DNA of 8,992 bases, from assembly GCA_946535695.1 (NCBI GenBank), contig CAMNDS010000029.1, positions 1 through 8,992 of the forward strand, read 5' to 3'. The stretch is from an uncultured Clostridia bacterium (GTDB taxonomy: Bacteria; Bacillota; Clostridia; Oscillospirales; Acutalibacteraceae). The notes under the pieces were generated by a model. That model was given only the letters and a program-made list of their open reading frames with translations. It did no database searches and was not told the DNA's origin. Of the stretch, positions 5,806 through 8,992 are shown one piece after another. Each line of letters starts with the position of its first letter. The stretch's first letter is position 1. The position numbers were made by a program, and so were the translations under genes.

Positions 5806-6768
5806 AGAAATTTCGAGAGCTTTGTTGTATGTATAAACATCAAAATGATATTTATAATTCAAAGCTTCATTAATGTCTATATCCACAACCTTATTTTTCT
5901 TAACCGCAATTACTTTGTTATAAATCCCATTTTCAATGAGTTCTACAGCATAGCAACCCATTTTGACGGCCAGTGCCCTATCCGCGGCCGTAGGAGAACC
6001 TCCGCGCTGGACATATCCTAAAATCGTAGCTCGGGTCTCAATTCCTGTTTTTTCCGAAATATCTTTTGTTATTTTATTTATTATCTTAAGTCCTTCAGCA
6101 ACTATTATAATAAAATGTTTTTTACCCATTTTTTGAGTAAAATTTATTTTTTCTATAACGTCACGCTGAAAATCAAAAGGACATTCAGGAATTAAAATTG
6201 CGGTCGCACCGACTGCGATTCCGGTTTGGAGTGCTATATTACCGCACTTTTTGCCCATTACCTCTACAACGCTACATCTATCGTGTGCTTGAGCTGTATC
6301 TCTTATTTTATCTATCATAGACATAGCAGTATTGACCGCAGTATCAAACCCAATCGAATTTTCACTACAGGAAACATCATTATCAATAGTGCATGGAATA
6401 CAAACGCAATTTATACCGTTGTCTATTAATTTTTTTGAACCTTTTATAGAACCTTCACCACCCAAAACAATAACAGTATCAATATTTAGATCTTTACAAT
6501 TTTTAACAGCCTTTCGAGTTCCTTCATCAGTATAAAATTCCGGGCTTCTGGTTGTATAAAGAATAGTTCCACCACGCTCTATTATATCCGAAACAGTTCG
6601 TATACTCATTTCAAAGATATCTTTATTTATAAGTCCGCCATAACCTCTGCGTACTCCCAAAACACGGATCCCTTTTGTAATCGCAAGCCTTACAATCGAA
6701 CGCACTGCTGCATTCATACCAGGCGCGTCACCGCCACTTGTTAAAACAGCTATTGTTTTAAAATTCAA
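5800..6768 (-). CDS. pfkA: ATP-dependent 6-phosphofructokinase
   Basis: The enzyme phosphorylates fructose 6-phosphate to fructose 1,6-bisphosphate, the committed step of glycolysis, as a cytoplasmic tetramer. At 322 residues it has the normal bacterial length. Motifs: SGGDAPGMNAAVR (11-23), TTRSPEF (72-78), GGEGS (103-107), PCTIDND (125-131) with catalytic D129, IGFDTA, HDRCSVVEVMG (162-172), AEG (224-226), ETRATILGY (244-252) and QRGGSP (254-259). Gly at the site where PPi enzymes carry Asp (G106) points to ATP use. Unusual residues compared with E. coli PfkA: D103 is E105, G124 is C126, R171 of MGR is K173 and H249 is Y252. The start is TTG, with AGAGG six bases upstream; no ATG fits the conserved N-terminus. 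It is convergent with gene B' and appears to be a single-gene unit. Confidence 0.97.
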   Translation of the reverse strand: MNFKTIAVLTSGGDAPGMNAAVRSIVRLAITKGIRVLGVRRGYGGLINKDIFEMSIRTVSDIIERGGTILYTTRSPEFYTDEGTRKAVKNCKDLNIDTVIVLGGEGSIKGSKKLIDNGINCVCIPCTIDNDVSCSENSIGFDTAVNTAMSMIDKIRDTAQAHDRCSVVEVMGKKCGNIALQTGIAVGATAILIPECPFDFQRDVIEKINFTQKMGKKHFIIIVAEGLKIINKITKDISEKTGIETRATILGYVQRGGSPTAADRALAVKMGCYAVELIENGIYNKVIAVKKNKVVDIDINEALNYKYHFDVYTYNKALEISI

Positions 6769-6774
6769 ACTTAA

Positions 6775-6779
6775 CCTCT
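6775..6779 (-). promoter_or_regulatory. Ribosome binding site for the TTG start of pfkA
   Basis: The minus strand reads AGAGGTTAAGTTTG. AGAGG lies six bases before TTG 6768, which supports the non-ATG start. Confidence 0.7.
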
Positions 6780-6810
6780 ATGGACAAAAAAGAATTTAGT
6801 CTGAAATTTT

Positions 6811-6822
6811 AGTATATATACT
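6811..6822 (-). promoter_or_regulatory. Palindrome AGTATATATACT upstream of pfkA
   Basis: This perfect 12-base palindrome overlaps the likely pfkA promoter region. A possible -10, TAAAAT (6811-6806, minus), lies against it with TTTACT 17 bases further upstream. It could be an operator or simply an AT-rich promoter core. No other copy is seen in the window. Confidence 0.35.
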
Positions 6823-6931
6823 GAAAAAAGTAAAATAATTTTTTCGAAGAATTGCAAAACATAAACAAATTTTTTCTCCGGAAGCCCTTTTCCTTCAAAC
6901 AATTTTATTTTATCATCTTTTTCTACTTTTT

Positions 6932-7008
6932 AACTGAAAAATTAAACTGAAAGCGCTCTCTACGGCGGTGCCGGAGAGAACATCTGTTACCAGTTTCGAA
7001 AGAAATCT
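6932..7008 (-). repeat. Interspersed repeat R2, hybrid/palindromic form
   Basis: On the minus strand it reads AGATTTCTTTCGAAACTGG (from 7008), then CTCTCCGGCACCGCCG. On the plus strand its other arm, AACTGAAAAATTAAA followed by a CTCTCTACGGCGG block, matches the middle of the R1 element at 4095-4134. Each arm thus resembles a different part of the repeat in opposite orientation. It lies just after gene C. Confidence 0.6.
6956..6978 (-). terminator. GC-rich hairpin downstream of gene C
   Basis: On the minus strand CTCTC-CGGC, loop ACC, GCCG, bulge TA, GAGAG gives nine strong pairs. It lies 60 bases after the gene C stop. No tight U run follows (CGCTTTCAG, then TTTAATTTTTC), so it may act as an RNA end-stabiliser instead of a classical terminator. 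Confidence 0.5.
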
Positions 7009-7037
7009 ATTAAAAGAAATAGTGGAAGAGGGCATGG

Positions 7038-7815
7038 CTAAAAATAAAATGTCGCCATATATTTTGCATTCTCTTGCGTTACTGTCATACATAATTTATT
7101 ATCATCATCATTTATCTGAAAATTCGTTTTATCATTGTCTACAGTAATCTCAATCATACAACCAGCGTATTCAATTTTAACTGGTACATCGCCACCATCG
7201 TCTGTAGGAACTCCTTTATCAACAAGATGATCAATCATGAAAAAAAAGTCTAACAATTCTATTAATGCTTTAATTTTATTTTTTAACTGTTTTTTCCTAA
7301 CTTCTTCACTACTTAAAACCATTATTTCAGATTTTGGATTTAAATCAATAAAACCAATTTTATTTAATATTTCAGTTAAATCTTTGTCTTGTTCTTTAAA
7401 TAATCCTTCAATCGTATTGCCACAATTTTCTGATTTTACTATTTTTTTAAGGATTTTATTACAAAAATTATCTATGAATTTCTTTATTTTATCTCTGGTC
7501 TGCTTTTCTTCGTCAGCTTGAATTTTTTTTTCAATTCTTTCTTGTACAACTCTTCCAATAGAATATTTACCAAATTTAGAACTTGTAGCCACACCTATAA
7601 TACTGTGAATTACCTCCAAACTGACCAACGTTCCAACCGTACTGGCTATAACTTTTGCCGCAAGTGGCATGCTTTTTCTAACTTGAGGAGCCGCCCCCCC
7701 CTACTGCCGCAACGGTTTGCTCATTTTTAACATTTTGAGCCGCTTGAGATTTACAACTTAAAACCGATGTGCAAGCAAGAAATAACGCAATCTTATTTTT
7801 ACCAAATTTATTCAT
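7038..7815 (-). CDS. Gene C: putative exported/membrane protein, frame broken by a G8 tract (possibly phase-variable)
   Basis: No known family is recognised. ATG 7815 has a strong GAGGTGG site five bases upstream and a good promoter. As read, the frame gives 45 residues (basic start, then KIALFLACTSVLSC, then KSQAAQNVK) and stops at TAG 7680-7678, just after eight G (7701-7694). With seven G the frame enters the 210-codon stretch read from 7670 and gives one protein of 258 residues. It would have a signal-like segment (8-21), a second hydrophobic segment at about 49-75 (PLAAKVIASTVGTLVSLEVI and on), a Lys/Glu-rich helical middle, ELLDFFF near 184-190 and a beta-like end (YMATFYF). The signal region resembles gene A's. 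The broken frame could be a phase-off state, early decay or a sequencing error. An ATG at 7670 could give a form without a signal, but its ribosome site is poor. Confidence 0.8.
7694..7701 (-). repeat. Homopolymer tract of eight G within gene C
   Basis: The plus strand has C8 between GCCG and TACTGC, which is G8 in the sense of gene C, about 38 codons after the start. Lengths of 7 (or 10) keep the frame open, and 8 closes it within seven codons. No other G or C run of this length is seen in this AT-rich window. Confidence 0.9.
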
Positions 7816-7820
7816 GGAAA

Positions 7821-7827
7821 CCACCTC
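7821..7827 (-). promoter_or_regulatory. Ribosome binding site of gene C
   Basis: The minus strand reads GAGGTGGTTTCCATG. It fixes the start at 7815 and so brings the signal-peptide segment into the gene. The block closely resembles the gene A start (GAGGTGACTTTCATG). Confidence 0.8.
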
Positions 7828-7881
7828 GACTAAAATTTTAAATAATATTTAAGCAAAAAGTTTAAACAGCCTGACATTTTA

Positions 7882-7910
7882 ACTATATAACAATGAAAAA
7901 AATTTGTCAA
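7882..7910 (-). promoter_or_regulatory. Sigma-A-type promoter of gene C
   Basis: On the minus strand a perfect TTGACA (7910-7905) and TATAGT (7887-7882) are 17 bases apart. The leader to ATG 7815 is about 60 bases. It resembles the gene A promoter in the spacer too, which suggests common descent. Confidence 0.82.
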
Positions 7911-7954
7911 GCATAAATCAATATTGGCATTGCTAAAAGTAGGTAGATAATAAC

Positions 7955-8086
7955 AGATTTCTTTCGAAACTTAAAAATTAAATTGGGAAGTGCCCTCTCC
8001 GGCACTGACGGAAAAAATGATGTAAATCTTTTGCATTGCTATATTCATACATGGATACAATTTTTCTATTCACTTGTAGCAATACC
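7955..8086 (+). repeat. Interspersed repeat R3
   Basis: The parts are AGATTTCTTTCGAAACTT, AAAATTAAAT, CTCTCCGGCACTGACGG, TGTAAAT, CTATATTC-like sequence, CTATTCACTTGTAGC and AATACC, the same order as in 5632-5750. It fills most of the 320-base gene-free stretch between gene C and the tRNA operon (7816-8135); I see no gene there. Confidence 0.7.
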
Positions 8087-8101
8087 TCTGGAGAGAATAA
8101 A

Positions 8102-8115
8102 GAAACCTAGATTTC
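8102..8115 (-). terminator. Weak candidate terminator of the tRNA operon
   Basis: The minus strand reads GAAAT-CTAG-GTTTC followed by TTTATT. The stem has only five pairs, one of them G-U, so this is a weak call; nothing better lies between the tRNA operon and repeat R3. Confidence 0.25.
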
Positions 8116-8135
8116 ACAGTTATAAAGCACTCAAA

Positions 8136-8211
8136 TGGAGCGGATGACGGGGTTCGAACCCGCTACCTCCACCTTGGCAAGGTGGCGCTCTGCCAAATGA
8201 GCTACATCCGC
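8136..8211 (-). tRNA. tRNA-Gly (anticodon GCC)
   Basis: The cloverleaf is complete: acceptor GCGGATG/CATCCGC, anticodon arm CCACC-TTGCCAA-GGTGG and T loop TTCGAAC. U is the discriminator and CCA is encoded. It is last in the operon, one base after tRNA-Phe. It reads GGC and GGU codons. Confidence 0.97.
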
Positions 8212-8212
8212 A

Positions 8213-8288
8213 TGGTGCCTTCGGGTGGAATCGAACCACCGACACAAGGATTTTCAGTCCTTTGCTCTCCCGACTGAGCTACGAAGGC
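8213..8288 (-). tRNA. tRNA-Phe (anticodon GAA)
   Basis: Acceptor GCCTTCG pairs with CGAAGGC. The anticodon loop CTGAAAA lies between AAGGA and TCCTT-like arms, and the T loop is TTCGATT. A is the discriminator and CCA is encoded. It is third in the operon, three bases after tRNA-Asp. Confidence 0.97.
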
Positions 8289-8291
8289 GAT

Positions 8292-8368
8292 TGGCGACCC
8301 GGAAGGGGCTCGAACCCTCGACCTCTAGCGTGACAGGCTAGCGTTCTAACCAGCTGAACTACCGGGCC
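8292..8368 (-). tRNA. tRNA-Asp (anticodon GTC)
   Basis: Acceptor GGCCCGG pairs with CCGGGTC (one G-U). The anticodon loop CTGTCAC sits in a CTAGC/GCTAG stem. G is the discriminator and CCA is encoded. It is second in the operon, nine bases after tRNA-Val. Confidence 0.97.
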
Positions 8369-8377
8369 CTATCGGCA

Positions 8378-8454
8378 TGGTGGGAACAACAGGACTCGAA
8401 CCTGTGACCTCTTGCGTGTAAAGCAAGCGCTCTAACCAACTGAGCTATGCTCCC
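8378..8454 (-). tRNA. tRNA-Val (anticodon TAC)
   Basis: Acceptor GGGAGCA pairs with TGTTCCC (one G-U). The anticodon loop TTTACAC sits in a TTGC/GCAA stem, and the T loop is TTCGAGT. A is the discriminator and CCA is encoded. It is first in the operon; its U34 reads the GUN codon box. Confidence 0.97.
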
Positions 8455-8490
8455 TGAGGCTTCCCACACCCTACCAACATAGTACTTATA

Positions 8491-8519
8491 ACCATATCAT
8501 TCTATTTTTCATTTGTCAA
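8491..8519 (-). promoter_or_regulatory. Promoter of the tRNA Val-Asp-Phe-Gly operon
   Basis: On the minus strand a perfect TTGACA (8519-8514) and TATGGT (8496-8491) are 17 bases apart. The start point near 8484 is about 30 bases before tRNA-Val. Confidence 0.8.
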
Positions 8520-8742
8520 CACCAAAAACGAAAATTTTGTAAAATTTTTTGAATTCTGCAAATTTTGCAACAGATATTTTTTTATATTTAAAATTGGTAC
8601 TAGACCTTGTTAATACTATCGAACAACTTTTTCGAAAAATCAAACTTTTTATATAAGACGTACTTTTACTCGTTACGACAAACTTAATCCTGTTTTTCTC
8701 TTATATATTTGCTTCACTTTTATTTTGATTCTTTATTTCGTG
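8520..8742. other. Gene-free AT-rich stretch between gene D and the tRNA operon
   Basis: I see no gene here. It holds two small palindromes, TGCAAATTTTGCA (8557-8569) and TTTTTCGAAAAA (about 8629-8640). No convincing terminator for gene D can be pointed out. Confidence 0.5.
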
Positions 8743-8991
8743 TTAACAGGCATCAGTAAGTCGACAACAAACTTTATAATTACTATCAGAAGATTGAATC
8801 TCAGCCCCATCGCCATCATCATTATTGTAGAAATAAAAACCAATCGAATCGCTTTCTGCTGTTGTATAAATAATACATTCCTTTTCGCTGAGATTTTTGA
8901 TTTGATAAATTTTTGCATTACCACGCAAAATACCAAAAAACTTTTCTACCCAAGATTTGCCTTTAGTAACTCCTGCTTTTTCGATTATTTC
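8743..8991 (-). CDS. Gene D: unrecognised protein, C-terminal 82 residues (5' end outside window)
   Basis: The frame is open from the window edge to TAA 8745-8743, so the gene starts outside. Candidate starts inside (such as TTG 8928) are probably internal codons, because the frame stays coding-like upstream (KSWVEKFFGILRGNAKIYQI). The segment has an aromatic beta-like stretch (SIGFYFYNN), an acidic DDGDGAE and a cysteine-rich end (VCCRLTDAC). I do not recognise a family. It could belong to the A/B/C protein family, whose C-terminal parts are also beta-like and aromatic, but the likeness is too slight to claim. Confidence 0.6.
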   Translation of the reverse strand, partial: EIIEKAGVTKGKSWVEKFFGILRGNAKIYQIKNLSEKECIIYTTAESDSIGFYFYNNDDGDGAEIQSSDSNYKVCCRLTDAC

Positions 8992-8992
8992 T

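Noticed and set aside
5800..6768. Pyrophosphate-dependent phosphofructokinase.
   Set aside because: The diagnostic Asp after GGD and Lys before TIDND of PPi enzymes are Gly (G106) and Cys (C126) here, so ATP use is more likely.
7237..7730. Plus-strand frames of 70-94 codons opposite gene C.
   Set aside because: They are shadows of gene C and lack ribosome sites and recognisable protein features.
7753..7815. Lipoprotein signal for gene C (VLSC near residue 21).
   Set aside because: Leu at the -2 position does not fit the usual lipobox, and AAQ sites just after could serve signal peptidase I. The question stays open, so no lipoprotein call was made.

Overview
The window is AT-rich DNA with short, strong Shine-Dalgarno sites (GGAGGAG, GAGGTG), near-consensus sigma-A-type promoters with 17-bp spacers, CCA-encoding tRNA genes in the order Val-Asp-Phe-Gly, TTG starts and a clostridial-looking phosphofructokinase. 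Together these suggest a low-GC Gram-positive (Firmicutes/Clostridia-like) bacterium. The eroded insertion sequence, the small number of housekeeping genes and the expanded family of signal-peptide proteins would suit a host-associated or reduced genome. That is inference; no marker here fixes the taxon.

Layout. Positions 1-593 hold the 3' end of a sensor histidine kinase gene, directly abutted by prmC (594-1418). An eroded, frameshifted 5' fragment of an IS5-type element follows the prmC stop codon (1419 to about 1654). From about 1660 to 5744 lies a locus of putative exported/membrane proteins. Gene A (1731-2609, minus) and gene B (2983-4011, plus) are divergent, and gene B is then repeated without visible change as B' (4533-5561) through a 1550-bp tandem duplication. 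pfkA (5800-6768, minus) comes next. Gene C (7038-7815, minus) is a third family member whose frame is broken by a run of eight G just after its signal peptide. A four-gene tRNA operon (8136-8454, minus) and the 3' end of an unrecognised gene D (8743 to the edge, minus) close the window.

How the parts may fit together. Genes A, B/B' and C share one plan: a short basic N-terminus, a hydrophobic signal-like segment, a polar stretch, a second hydrophobic segment, and a charged C-terminal part I do not recognise. Each has its own good promoter and a strong ribosome site, and each has a GC-rich hairpin based on CCGGC at its 3' end. An interspersed repeat (core AGATTTMTTTCGAAACT, followed by a CTCCGGC hairpin) lies by B, B' and C and before the tRNA operon. 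The locus therefore shows both copy-number change (B/B') and a homopolymer able to switch a reading frame (C). The most interesting reading is a variable, exported, probably host-facing protein family. What those proteins do cannot be told from the sequence.
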